NCBI RefSeq assembly: GCF_946480185.1
Contig: NZ_CAMLIG010000013.1
Span: 58,693-122,692, forward strand
Length of the DNA stretch: 64,000 nucleotides
DNA from: an uncultured Pedobacter sp.
GTDB lineage: Bacteria > Bacteroidota > Bacteroidia > Sphingobacteriales > Sphingobacteriaceae
Reading direction: 5' to 3'
The first letter of the stretch is position 1, and each line of letters opens with the position of its first letter. Below the pieces are notes generated by a model. That model searched no databases. It was not told the DNA's origin and was given only the letters and a program-made list of their open reading frames with translations. Positions 41,448-50,794 of the stretch are shown here, one piece after another. The position numbers and the translations under genes were made by a program.

Positions 41448-41834
41448 TTATTCACTTTCCTCATGCTCCAGCCTATAAGCCTCAAACTCCGCCTTTAATT
41501 CCTCAAGCTCTTCTCTGGTGCCGGCGGCACTGTGTAAATTCAAAGAATTTAAAAGCATAGCCTGTAAAAAAAGCTCCTGTTTGTCATCGTCTGTGGCTGG
41601 TCCATCAGCTTCAACAACATAATGCATAAACATCTTTAAAAAAGCAGAAAGCGCAGCCTCCGGCTCAGTAAAAGTTAAATAACTGTAAAAAGCCTCCAAA
41701 GCCTCAAAACTTGCTCCGGAGTTTTCCCCGGCCACTACTTTGTACTCAAAAAGATCTAAACTGTTTTTTCCCAGAACATGCACCCCCGGCGCATCAGGAT
41801 TCATTTGTCTGGTTTTAATTTTCTCGTTTCGCAT
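41448..41834 (-). CDS. Hypothetical minus-strand phage protein (128 aa)
   Basis: Acidic helical protein ending in a charged helix (TREELEELKAEFEAYRLEHEESE); not recognised. One of only a few minus-strand genes within the late region. Its start codon lies inside an 11-mer (TGCGAAACGAG) that is repeated twice more upstream. Confidence 0.5.
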   Translation of the reverse strand: MRNEKIKTRQMNPDAPGVHVLGKNSLDLFEYKVVAGENSGASFEALEAFYSYLTFTEPEAALSAFLKMFMHYVVEADGPATDDDKQELFLQAMLLNSLNLHSAAGTREELEELKAEFEAYRLEHEESE

Positions 41835-41969
41835 AATTGAAAATTATAAAATACGCCCCGGTCACTGCGAAACGAGTCGGAGTTACCGAATTGATTCACG
41901 GACTTTCACCGGATTGCCGGGGATATTTTGATTAAAATAAAAAGCTGGATTGCTCCAACTCGTTTCGCA
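41823..41969. repeat. Three copies of TGCGAAACGAG in alternating orientation
   Basis: Minus strand at 41823-41833 (covering the gene start), plus strand at 41866-41876, minus strand at 41959-41969. The second and third extend to a 16 bp inverted repeat with one mismatch (GCGAAACGAGTCGGAG against CTCCAACTCGTTTCGC), and inner GCCCCGG/CCGGGG segments could pair too. Either an operator set or a structured RNA. No gene lies between 41835 and 42130. Confidence 0.55.
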
Positions 41970-42130
41970 CAACAAATGTGGAAAAAAAGTTGTTCCAATT
42001 TAGATACACATTTAAACTATTATAAGAACAGATAGAACATAAGTGTTTCAAACGGTACAAATGGATGATTTTTATTAGTCTTTCGCTATACTATTTTGGT
42101 AGGTTATTCTTACTTTGTAAGAAAAAAATT

Positions 42131-42658
42131 ATGGAGGTATTTTTATTTTTTGTCTTTTTAATAGTTGTTTTGGTAATTATTAGCAAGAATTCCAATAAAT
42201 CAAATACAAGTAATATATCAAAAAGGCTAACTGACCTTGGAATAGACTCTTCAAATATTGTTCAAGCAGGAAAATATGTATCTGGTCATCCAGAAATCGA
42301 TAAAGAGTTCACTCATACAGTTTTGCTACGAAAAGCGGATAATATTGTAGTTTCACAACAGTTAAACACAGGAATGATGCCTTCAAACAGAGCGTATATA
42401 CCAATTGAAAACATTAAAGATATTGCAGCTGAAGATGCCTCGACTTTTGAAAGACGCGTCACCCTTGGACGGGTGCTTTTGACCGGAGTGTTTGCGTTGG
42501 CCTGGAGAAAGAAAAAGAAGAACGAAATGGCTTTTTTGACTATAGAATGGAACGACGGAAGATTTGACCATTCAACTGTATTTAATTTTGAAGGCTTTCA
42601 AGCGATGCAATCAGCAAATACAGCAAGAAATCAACTTATAAAGTGGGCTAAGACTTAA
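42131..42658 (+). CDS. Membrane-anchored cargo protein (175 aa)
   Basis: Starts with one hydrophobic helix (MEVFLFFVFLIVVLVIISK) followed by a Ser/Asn-rich linker and a soluble domain (HTVLLRKADNIVVSQQLNTG...FLTIEWNDGRFDHSTVFNFEGF) that looks like a beta-rich PH-type fold. AT-rich and separately expressed, with a terminator behind it. Likely a moron acting at the host membrane; inferred. The ATG at 42131 follows a good upstream A-rich stretch. Confidence 0.5.
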   Translation: MEVFLFFVFLIVVLVIISKNSNKSNTSNISKRLTDLGIDSSNIVQAGKYVSGHPEIDKEFTHTVLLRKADNIVVSQQLNTGMMPSNRAYIPIENIKDIAAEDASTFERRVTLGRVLLTGVFALAWRKKKKNEMAFLTIEWNDGRFDHSTVFNFEGFQAMQSANTARNQLIKWAKT

Positions 42659-42741
42659 TAAATATATTTCCCTTTTGCAATCTCAACAAACCAGTAAATC
42701 TATTGCAAAAGACATCAACAAAATAAACCCGATAGCGGTCG

Positions 42742-42766
42742 AGGGAGCATAAAAGCTCCCTTTTTT
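42742..42766 (+). terminator. Terminator after membrane cargo gene
   Basis: AGGGAGC at 42742-42748 and GCTCCCT at 42755-42761, six-base loop, then T5. The gap 42659-43048 otherwise holds a short hairpin (42778-42795) and the putative small RNA described next. Confidence 0.85.
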
Positions 42767-42971
42767 ATTTATAAAAATTCTGTGGCTACACAGAACAGAC
42801 CAGAATGCCTATTCCGCCAGCTGTGCCAGAAAATAATTTCCAGCACAAGCTCCTGTGTCATTTGTTGCCGTACAAATTTAAACGCTGCTTTCTTTCAGAT
42901 TTTTGGGCGCATTCTCAAAGAAAGGAGTAAAGAAAACTAAGCCCAGCGCATTAAACAAAGGCAAATAATTT

Positions 42972-43050
42972 TATATTTGCACCTGTTGTACTTGTGTTTG
43001 GTTTATTCAAAACAAGTAAAGATTAGGGGGTCTGCTAGCCCCCTTTTTTT
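42972..43050 (+). ncRNA. Putative small RNA of about 65 nt
   Basis: A -7 box TATATTTG (42972-42979) is followed 46 bases later by a GGGGG/CCCCC stem (43026-43043) and T7, with no reading frame between. This is the layout of a short plus-strand transcript starting near 42986. No good -33 TTTG is seen. Its 5' region carries TGTTGTACTTGT (42984-42995), which is complementary to the mRNA of the neighbouring minus-strand gene just upstream of its start codon. Confidence 0.4.
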
Positions 43051-43534
43051 ATGCCTCAATTTCGGCTTTGTACTCTTTCATCCTGTCGTCAAGGCGTTCA
43101 ATCAAAAAGAAAATAACTTCCCTAATTACAATAGGGTTACTAATTTTAATAGCTTCTTCGTCTCGGTAACTTTCTTTTTTGGTAACAGAGATTTTAAAGT
43201 TCTCACTCTCAAACTCATTCTCCGCAGCTTCATGTTCTAAATTATCAGTCAACTCCTGCAGTCTGCCCTTATGGTGTTCCAACGCTTTGTATTTGCGTAC
43301 CAATTCCCGCTTTTCTAAAAAATAATTTGTGCGGGCTTCAAAACTTTCAGGGATTTTAGCGAGTTTCTGTTTTAGGGTTAAAACCTCGCTTTTTAGTAGT
43401 TCTGTTTCTTGCTTAATCTGCACCGGAGCATCTTTGCCAACTGTAGGCGCAACTAAGCATTTTACATTGTTTTTCTCATCTTTTGCCATGCCCGCACCTG
43501 GTACGTTCAAAGGCTGGTTTTTAACTTTTGTCAT
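43049..43534 (-). CDS. Coiled-coil phage protein (161 aa)
   Basis: Residues ~40-105 form a charged coiled coil (QETELLKSEVLTLKQKLAKIPES...LQELTDNLEHEAAENE). The C-terminal part, ISNPIVIREVIFFLIERLDDRMKEYKAEI, is amphipathic. Not recognised. The ATG at 43534 is preferred; an ATG at 43591 in the same frame would place the 12-mer leader element inside the coding region. Confidence 0.5.
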   Translation of the reverse strand: MTKVKNQPLNVPGAGMAKDEKNNVKCLVAPTVGKDAPVQIKQETELLKSEVLTLKQKLAKIPESFEARTNYFLEKRELVRKYKALEHHKGRLQELTDNLEHEAAENEFESENFKISVTKKESYRDEEAIKISNPIVIREVIFFLIERLDDRMKEYKAEIEA

Positions 43535-43535
43535 T

Positions 43536-43547
43536 TGTTGTACTTGT
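43536..43547 (-). promoter_or_regulatory. Leader element complementary to putative small RNA
   Basis: On the mRNA this reads ACAAGUACAACA and ends one base before the AUG at 43534. The plus-strand sequence TGTTGTACTTGT is the same as at 42984-42995 in the putative small RNA. Confidence 0.4.
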
Positions 43548-43722
43548 ATTTTCGGGACTGCTATCCCTTGTTTATTTACATAAAAATACAAAAAATGCCA
43601 ATGCTAAACAATAGCAAAACCTTGTTTAAATGCGTTTAAAGGCACTTCTTACTTTTGATTTCCTCGTAGAATTTATTCTCCTGCTTTCAGTTGTAAAAAC
43701 AAAAAAAATTTATCTCCAAAAA

Positions 43723-43894
43723 CCAAAAAAGGCTGAAACTCCCCCAAAAAAGGCTGAAAAACAGCCCGCTATTTAGAATAAAAATAAATTAAAGCATTGA
43801 AAATCAGCCTCAAAACTCTTTGCGCAATTATTCGAAATTGCGCTCACTCATAGTTGACCCCGAGCCGCCCTGCCCTGTATTTGCAATTGCAAAT
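43723..43894. repeat. Direct repeats and palindromes ahead of tail module
   Basis: CCAAAAAAGGCTGAAA occurs at 43723-43738 and 43744-43759, exactly 21 bases apart. An 8 bp stem GCGCAATT/AATTGCGC lies at 43822-43843. ATTTGCAATTGCAAAT at 43879-43894 is a perfect 16 bp palindrome. These fill the 534 bp gap 43535-44068, which shows no gene; likely a control region for the tail operon. Confidence 0.5.
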
Positions 43895-44068
43895 GCTCTT
43901 TTCGCAATGGATATATGAGAGGCGCACCCCCTCCGAAACCTAAAAAATCCCACCACTGTACACGTGTTTTCCGTGGAAATACAGCCTTGAATTATACCCT
44001 TGATATTATGTAATCATGTATTAGTTATGTCCTTTCTGTTGGTGCTGGTGCATAATAGCTTAGCCATC

Positions 44069-44452
44069 ATGGGTTACATCAAACAAGAATTCATTAAGCG
44101 CATACTACAGGATGAAGGCGAGCGCCTAAAGAAATACCAAGGTCTAGAGATAGAGAAACGTTTGCAGTTCCATACGGGCGGGCTATTTAATAACAGAACA
44201 TTTACTGTTACTGGCGCTGGGGAAATGGGCGGACTGCTAAGCTTTACCCACACTGCCCGTGAAAGATTCTTGGATATTAAAAGAAAGATGACCAACAAAA
44301 GCACTAACCGTACCTATACCCGTAGCTACAGGATACACAACCGCTTTGTGTTTGGGCATTACCAAAGCATAGCCACTAGATTGATGTACGATTTCACAGA
44401 CGATGTAGCAGAACAAATTAAATCAGACTTTAAATCAGCAACGAATGGCTAA
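44069..44452 (+). CDS. Tail-completion-type phage protein (127 aa)
   Basis: MGYIKQEFIKRILQDEGERLKKYQ...; basic alpha/beta protein directly before the tape measure gene, overlapping it by eight bases. The sequence and placement fit small head-tail joining or tail terminator proteins, but no family was recognised. The ATG at 44069 is preferred to 44000, which would add an unlikely hydrophobic leader. Confidence 0.5.
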   Translation: MGYIKQEFIKRILQDEGERLKKYQGLEIEKRLQFHTGGLFNNRTFTVTGAGEMGGLLSFTHTARERFLDIKRKMTNKSTNRTYTRSYRIHNRFVFGHYQSIATRLMYDFTDDVAEQIKSDFKSATNG

Positions 44453-47400
44453 GAAATTAAGAGACGAAGACCTTGTACTTAACATTATAGTGAATGGAGA
44501 CAAGGGGCGTAAGGAAATGGGTAAGCTTGAGCAGGCAATTAAGGATACCAACAGCGAGATACGTACGCTGCAGAAAGAGCAGAAACGTCTGGCAGATGAA
44601 GGACAGAAAGAAAGTGAAGCATACAAATCACTAACTGCTGCTATTAAAGAAAAGAACAATGCTATCACAGTAGCAGAGAGTAGGCTTGCTCAATTACGCA
44701 ATGGGATGAAGCTTACCGAAATGACCATTACTGATCTGCGGAAAGAGCAAAAGAAATTGACCATGTTGCTGAATACATCGGTGCCAGGTTCCGACAATTG
44801 GAATAAATATAAGAATGAGCTAGCAGGGGTAACAAATAGAATAAATGAACTTAGCGATAAGGGCAAAGAAACTGGCATCAATTTACGGAGCATGGCCAAC
44901 AGTTTTAATCATTATATCGGGATTATTTCTGCAGGCATTTTAACCATTACGGGCATAGTGGCCGGGATAAAAAAAATCACCGGAACTTTCGCAGAATTCG
45001 ACGATAAAATTGCCGATGTTCAAAAAACAACTGGTTTAGCCAAATCTGATGTAAGGGAACTGAATGATGAACTTAAAAAAATCGACACCAGAACACAACA
45101 AGCAGATCTGTTAGGTTTAGCCAAGGTTGCTGGAAAATTAGGTTTTACAGCTAAAGAAGATATAGCAGGTTTTGTTAAGGCTACAGATCAAATCAGCGTA
45201 TCGCTTACCGAAGACTTAGGCGGAGATGTAGAAGAATCAATAAACCAGATTGGTAAACTTGTCGATATCTTCAAGCTAAAAGACAAATTCGGCATTGAGC
45301 AATCTATTTTAAAAGTCGGATCCGCTATTAACGACTTAGGTGCCAATAGTACAGCCAACGAAGGTTATTTAGTTGAATTTACCAAACGAATGGCAGGTAT
45401 TGCACCATTGGCCGGAACAAGCATACAGCAAATGTTAGGTTTAGGGGCAACCTTAGATCAATTTGGGCAAACAGCAGAAGTGTCTTCCTCTGCTTTAAGC
45501 AAACTGTTTGTAAAAATGGCTAGCGACGCCAAAAAATTTGCGAAATATGCCGGCATGGACGTAACAGCCTTTAAAGACTTAATGCAAAAAGATTTTATGG
45601 CTGCCTTTATAAAGGTATTACAAGGTGTAAAATCAAGTGCAGGAGGAATTAACGAATTGGCAGCCTCATTAGGTGATTTAGGTATTGATGGGGGTAGAGT
45701 TGTAGGTGTTCTTGGCACTTTAGCAAACAATACTGATGTTTTAAAAACTCAATTGGATTTAGCAAATAGATCTTTTGCGCAAGGCACTTCAATTACTAAA
45801 GAATACATAATTAAAAACCAAACAGCGGCCGCCAGTTTGGAGAGGGCACAGAAAGCCGTTTACAATATGACTGTTGATTTAGGCGAGAAATTACAACCAG
45901 CTTTAGTTGTAACTACTTCCGGCTTCGTTACATTGGTAAAAATTCTGACAGTTTTAATAGGGTTTATCATTGACAACCGTAAGGCAATCATAATTTTATT
46001 GTCATCCGTGGTGGCTTATAATACAGCCCTACTCTTCACAAATTTTCTTTCTACCGCTTATTCCAAAAACTTACAAGCTGAGATTTTATGGAAAAAAGTA
46101 AGTGATTTTTGGAATAAAGCAATGACGGGTTCAATGCATTTGTTGAGTGCTGCATATGCATTATTAACTGGAAATATTGAAGTAGCGAAAGCCGAAATGG
46201 TATTGTTCAACACAGTTACTAAAATGAATCCTCTAGCTATTCTGATCTCAGTTTTAGCGGCTGCAGGAGTAGCAATTTATTTATTTACTAGAAAACTTAC
46301 AGATGCAGAAAAAGCACAGCGGTTGTTAAACGATGTAAACTTAGAAGCCCAAAAAACTATATCGGAAGAAAAAGCGAAAATTGAAGCCTTACAAGCAATT
46401 ATAGCTAGCGAGGTCGCAACTAGAGCTGAAAAACTAAAAGCCATAAAGGATTTAAGGGAATTGTTACCAGACCACCTTAAAGCCTACACTGACGAACAAA
46501 TTTTAGCAGGACAGGCAACTGAAGCAATTAACACTTATATAGATGCACAGTTAAGAAGAGCAAGAATCGACGCTTCTATCAATAAGCTGGCTGATATGGA
46601 AAATAAAAAATCAGAGCTTCAGGGCAAATTGGATGGGGGATATTCCACCTCTACAATTGGAGAACGAATTTCAGCCGGTTTTTCAGCTACTGGTGGCAAA
46701 TCCACTGCCGAAGCTTATAATGAATCGTTAAAATCACAAATAGCCGAGATTGATAAAAACCAAGAAGTTTTAAGGGGAAAATTACAGGGCGATCTTAAAG
46801 CCTCGGGCAAAGAAGGCACCTCATCAGCCTTACAAGAAAAAGCAGACGAATTAACTAAATATCTCCGGAACCTTAAGAAAGGTACGGATGACTATAAAAA
46901 AACATTAAAAGAAATTCAAACCTTAAATACCGTTGTTGCTGTAAAAAAGGATCAGGAAGCTCATCCAGAGAAATATAAAGATGCTACAACCGGAGTGACC
47001 GGAGAAACCGAAGCAGAAAAGAAAGCCAGGGAAAAAGCGGAAAAGCAAAGAGAATCTGATGCAAAAAAAGCAACTGATACTTTCGAAAATCTTAACAAAG
47101 AAATTTCCAAACTCGGCTTAGACCGTCTGAATGACCAAATGTCCAAAAATGACAAGGAAGTTGCTCAAGATGGCCAAAAGTATGATGCGCTTATTCAAAA
47201 GCTTCAGGACTTCAAAAAACAAAAAGGCGCTAGTCAGGCACAGATTGCAAAAGCTGATGAAGATATAGCTAAACTGGAGACAGAAAAATCCGGAAAGGCT
47301 GCGGAAATCCGCAAACGCCAGGAAGAAGAGCTCACCGCAAAAATCAAACAGTTACGCGAAAGTCTTTCCAAAAAAATACTAACCGAGGTTGAAAAGGAAA

Positions 47401-48638
47401 AGCAGATCATCAATAGCTTTTACGATGAGCGGGTAAAAGAAGCCGGTGCAAACGCCCAGGAGATTGAACGCATCGAAAAAAACCGGAGAGAAGATTTAGC
47501 CACTGCGGATCTGAACGAGAAAAAAAGACTGGAGGAGGAAAAGAAAAAAATTGAGGACCAATACCAGCAAATAAAAGGCGCTACAGAAAGTCAAAAAATC
47601 GCCAAAATAAACGCTCAGTATAATGCTGAAATAGAAGCTTTAAAACAGAAGTTTAGTGCCGAAATGCAACTTACACAAGACTTTCAAGACGCTTTAAAAG
47701 CCATTGAAATCAATAGAGATGCAGAAGTTCACGAAATTAAACGACAAAAAGTTTTAGAGCAAAAAGACCTTGCAATTGGAGCAACTCAACAAATTTCCGA
47801 TGCGGTTTTCACAATCACTAACAACAACAGAAATCGGGAAACTGAAATTGAACTTCAAAATCTAAATCAAAAAAGAGATGCCGAGCTCTCCAATAAAAAT
47901 TTAACAGAAGCACAAAAAGCCTCTATTAATGCCAAATACGATAAGCAAGAGAAAGCCATAAAGTTAAAACAGTGGAAATCAGATAAACAGGCTGCTTTAA
48001 CACAGGCTATCATTAACGGTGCATTGGCAGTTGTTAAAGCGTTGCCCAACATTCCGTTGTCCATAGCGGCAGGTATTGCAGCAGCTGCAGAAATTGCAGT
48101 TATCGCAGATTCAAAACCACCTGCTGAGTTAACCGGTAAAGAGGAAGGTGGATTTTTAAACGTTACCCGTAAACAGGATGGCAAACGCTTTAAAGCAAAG
48201 AATCGTCCAAGTCAACGGGGCTATGTAGACAAACCAACAGTAATAGTAGGAGAGGGTAAGGATCCGGAATTTGTGGTAAATGGAGATGCAGTAAAAAACC
48301 CAACCATTAAGCCTTTTTTAGATATTATAGATATCGCCCAGCGCAATGGCACCATTAACGCAGTAGATCTCACACAATATATTGATAAACCAACGCCAAT
48401 AAGTGTATTAGGCCGAGAGAGCGGTGGTTATACTAAACCAATTGCTCCGGAGCAATCATTTAAATCAACTGAAAAAACTGAAAGCCAAGTTATATTATCA
48501 AAGGCCGTAGAGGTGATTGAAAAATTTAGTAAACAGCTTGACCAGGGAATTACTGCAGAAGTTGCATTGCTCGGAAAAAAAGGCTTTTTACAGGCAAACG
48601 AAGATTTAAAAATGCAAACCAATAACGGAAATTTATAA
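44445..48638 (+). CDS. Tape measure protein
   Basis: 1397 residues; sets tail length and is ejected into the host. The N-terminal ~120 residues are a coiled coil (KLEQAIKDTNSEIRTLQKEQKRL). Hydrophobic segments lie near 155-180 (YIGIISAGILTITGIVAGI) and 505-610 (VKILTVLIGFIIDN; ILISVLAAAGVAIYLF). Residues ~195-450 contain the phage TMP core (FDDKIADVQKTTGLAKSDVRELNDEL...SSALSKLFVKMASDAKKFAKYAG). A long Lys/Glu-rich coiled coil fills ~820-1130. Length implies a tail on the order of 200 nm by the usual rule, as inference. Confidence 0.9.
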   Translation: MAKKLRDEDLVLNIIVNGDKGRKEMGKLEQAIKDTNSEIRTLQKEQKRLADEGQKESEAYKSLTAAIKEKNNAITVAESRLAQLRNGMKLTEMTITDLRKEQKKLTMLLNTSVPGSDNWNKYKNELAGVTNRINELSDKGKETGINLRSMANSFNHYIGIISAGILTITGIVAGIKKITGTFAEFDDKIADVQKTTGLAKSDVRELNDELKKIDTRTQQADLLGLAKVAGKLGFTAKEDIAGFVKATDQISVSLTEDLGGDVEESINQIGKLVDIFKLKDKFGIEQSILKVGSAINDLGANSTANEGYLVEFTKRMAGIAPLAGTSIQQMLGLGATLDQFGQTAEVSSSALSKLFVKMASDAKKFAKYAGMDVTAFKDLMQKDFMAAFIKVLQGVKSSAGGINELAASLGDLGIDGGRVVGVLGTLANNTDVLKTQLDLANRSFAQGTSITKEYIIKNQTAAASLERAQKAVYNMTVDLGEKLQPALVVTTSGFVTLVKILTVLIGFIIDNRKAIIILLSSVVAYNTALLFTNFLSTAYSKNLQAEILWKKVSDFWNKAMTGSMHLLSAAYALLTGNIEVAKAEMVLFNTVTKMNPLAILISVLAAAGVAIYLFTRKLTDAEKAQRLLNDVNLEAQKTISEEKAKIEALQAIIASEVATRAEKLKAIKDLRELLPDHLKAYTDEQILAGQATEAINTYIDAQLRRARIDASINKLADMENKKSELQGKLDGGYSTSTIGERISAGFSATGGKSTAEAYNESLKSQIAEIDKNQEVLRGKLQGDLKASGKEGTSSALQEKADELTKYLRNLKKGTDDYKKTLKEIQTLNTVVAVKKDQEAHPEKYKDATTGVTGETEAEKKAREKAEKQRESDAKKATDTFENLNKEISKLGLDRLNDQMSKNDKEVAQDGQKYDALIQKLQDFKKQKGASQAQIAKADEDIAKLETEKSGKAAEIRKRQEEELTAKIKQLRESLSKKILTEVEKEKQIINSFYDERVKEAGANAQEIERIEKNRREDLATADLNEKKRLEEEKKKIEDQYQQIKGATESQKIAKINAQYNAEIEALKQKFSAEMQLTQDFQDALKAIEINRDAEVHEIKRQKVLEQKDLAIGATQQISDAVFTITNNNRNRETEIELQNLNQKRDAELSNKNLTEAQKASINAKYDKQEKAIKLKQWKSDKQAALTQAIINGALAVVKALPNIPLSIAAGIAAAAEIAVIADSKPPAELTGKEEGGFLNVTRKQDGKRFKAKNRPSQRGYVDKPTVIVGEGKDPEFVVNGDAVKNPTIKPFLDIIDIAQRNGTINAVDLTQYIDKPTPISVLGRESGGYTKPIAPEQSFKSTEKTESQVILSKAVEVIEKFSKQLDQGITAEVALLGKKGFLQANEDLKMQTNNGNL

Positions 48639-50752
48639 TGCTCGAAATTAAATTAAACGGTAAAACTATAAATACTGACTCTGATATTCAGATACCGATT
48701 ACAATCGAAAATCCTTTATTCATTCAGGAAAGAATTCCAGTACCCTTTTCTTACTCTTTTGATCTGCCGCCTACTCAAAACAACCTGACTCTTTTTAATT
48801 TTCCAAATAGGGTAAATTCAGTAGCCAAGCAAACCAAATTTGAACAGGCAGAAATCATTTTTGACGCTATAGTTTTTTTAACCGGATCATTTATTTATTT
48901 GGGTTTTGATATTAAAATTAAAGTGCAGTTTCTAGGGCTATTAAGTACAGACTTTGCGGACAAATCGCTTTACCAGCTACCTACAGAAAGGATTGATTTA
49001 GGTCCTGCAACTTTTAACGGTGGTGAGCCTTTTATCACCGAGGATAACCGGGTCGAGTTTAGATCTTTTTTAGATGCAATGCAACCTGATTTATTTGGTC
49101 CATTTTTTTCGGCTGCACCAATAAAAATAAAAGATACAAAATGGCCAGATATTAATGAAGATCAAAAGCCGGTTGAAGATGGGGGTAGAGCCGCTGATAT
49201 TCAATATCTGAATTTCTTTAATGCTAAATTTCAAAAATACGCTACAGATGGAGGCGGAACTGAAAGCGCAATCTTCCCTCAGCCATTTGTTTCAAAACTG
49301 CTACAGAGCATTTTTGGAAACATCTTGATCAACAATCTTTTCGCAACTTCAGGTGAACTTTACAAATTGATTTTATTAACAAATTACCATCCTTCAATCC
49401 CTCTTGGTGGTGCTATTTTAATGCGTGATAAAACATTTGAATATGATTCTTCAGACGGTCATTTTTATTTTAATGTTTCTTCATTCCTGCCAGATGTTAA
49501 CGCAGTGGATATTTTAAAAGACTTGTTGAAAGTTTTTGGTATTTCCGTTTTTCCAGTTCTTGGAAAATTAATAATGAAGTTCAATAGCGAAGCTTTAACA
49601 TCTTCAGAAAAGGAGGATTGGACAAAATTTCTAACTGGTAAACTAGCGGGTGAGTTTGGGGAAATCCAAAATTACAGTTATGGCTGGCCAGACTTGCAGG
49701 ACGAAACCAATAATGATCTAGGTATCGAAGAAGAATTAAATTTCTTTGCGGCGCAGCAAAAAACAACACTAACTACCGAATTTGAGCGTATTTACCTTAC
49801 TCAAAACAAACAGATAATAAAGAAGAAATTGAGGTCTATCGATGATATAAATTTAACATACGCTGGGCGATACATATATGAGATGGAAAAAAATAACCTC
49901 GGCTCTTCAGATCCAAAAGAAAATGTCATTGATTTAAAGCCTAAAATTCTTAGAGTGTTGCCGGTTAATCTAGAGCAACAATGGTATCGCGATAGCGAAA
50001 CACCGTATATTGAAATGCAGGAATGGGCGGTTCCAGTATGGGAAGGTGATCGATTCACACGAGGTGATAAAGCCTACATTATGATTTTGCAAGGAAAAAA
50101 ATATTCAGGCGAAGAGCTTACTAACGGTTATTTGTATCCTTATGCCTCCAACCTTAATATAGATTATTTAGGCAACTCTACCGGAAACCTCAGTTTGCGA
50201 TGGGATGGAGAAAAAGGAATTATTGAAAACTATCATCAAGAATATCAGAATTTTTTATCCAAGGTTAAACTAAAAACATCAGGTGTTTTTTTATTGGATG
50301 TGCGTTTACTTCGCAATCTTGATTTATCTAAAAAGAAAAATATCTTGGGAAAAGATTTTTTTATTGAGAAGCTTCAGTTTACAATTAGCAAAGACCGAAT
50401 AAGCCCTAGCACTGTCGATTTAGTCGAAGCTGTTGATGTCAAAATCAGCAGATTAACATTAACGATTAACATCGATGAAACATCTTCCACCATTATAACT
50501 AGTAAAATTACGGCATCGCTTAGCACCATTTTAGATGTTGCGGTAACCGTAAAATTTAATTTTAAATATGAGCATTTAGATGACGGCTATTTCTTGGAAG
50601 AACACACGGGCATTATTCCCGCATTATCAGATACTGCAGAAATCTCTTCAATTGACAAACCTAAAGGACGAATTGTTAATATTTATATTGAATTTTTAAG
50701 CGTTACTCCAAACCCTGCTAACAGGATAGATGTAATTTACACGCCTACTTGA
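48638..50752 (+). CDS. Distal tail/baseplate protein candidate (704 aa)
   Basis: Beta-rich protein directly after the tape measure with a one-base stop/start overlap. The start, MLEIKLNGKTINTDSDIQIPITIENPLFIQERIPVPFSYSFDLPPTQNN, is typical of Bacteroidetes phage tail proteins in this slot, which corresponds to distal tail or tail-associated hub genes in other siphophages. No enzymatic motif seen. Confidence 0.6.
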   Translation: MLEIKLNGKTINTDSDIQIPITIENPLFIQERIPVPFSYSFDLPPTQNNLTLFNFPNRVNSVAKQTKFEQAEIIFDAIVFLTGSFIYLGFDIKIKVQFLGLLSTDFADKSLYQLPTERIDLGPATFNGGEPFITEDNRVEFRSFLDAMQPDLFGPFFSAAPIKIKDTKWPDINEDQKPVEDGGRAADIQYLNFFNAKFQKYATDGGGTESAIFPQPFVSKLLQSIFGNILINNLFATSGELYKLILLTNYHPSIPLGGAILMRDKTFEYDSSDGHFYFNVSSFLPDVNAVDILKDLLKVFGISVFPVLGKLIMKFNSEALTSSEKEDWTKFLTGKLAGEFGEIQNYSYGWPDLQDETNNDLGIEEELNFFAAQQKTTLTTEFERIYLTQNKQIIKKKLRSIDDINLTYAGRYIYEMEKNNLGSSDPKENVIDLKPKILRVLPVNLEQQWYRDSETPYIEMQEWAVPVWEGDRFTRGDKAYIMILQGKKYSGEELTNGYLYPYASNLNIDYLGNSTGNLSLRWDGEKGIIENYHQEYQNFLSKVKLKTSGVFLLDVRLLRNLDLSKKKNILGKDFFIEKLQFTISKDRISPSTVDLVEAVDVKISRLTLTINIDETSSTIITSKITASLSTILDVAVTVKFNFKYEHLDDGYFLEEHTGIIPALSDTAEISSIDKPKGRIVNIYIEFLSVTPNPANRIDVIYTPT

Positions 50753-50794
50753 CTTGTCCTTTCTCAAAATCTAATTTTGCAACAAATTGGCTAT

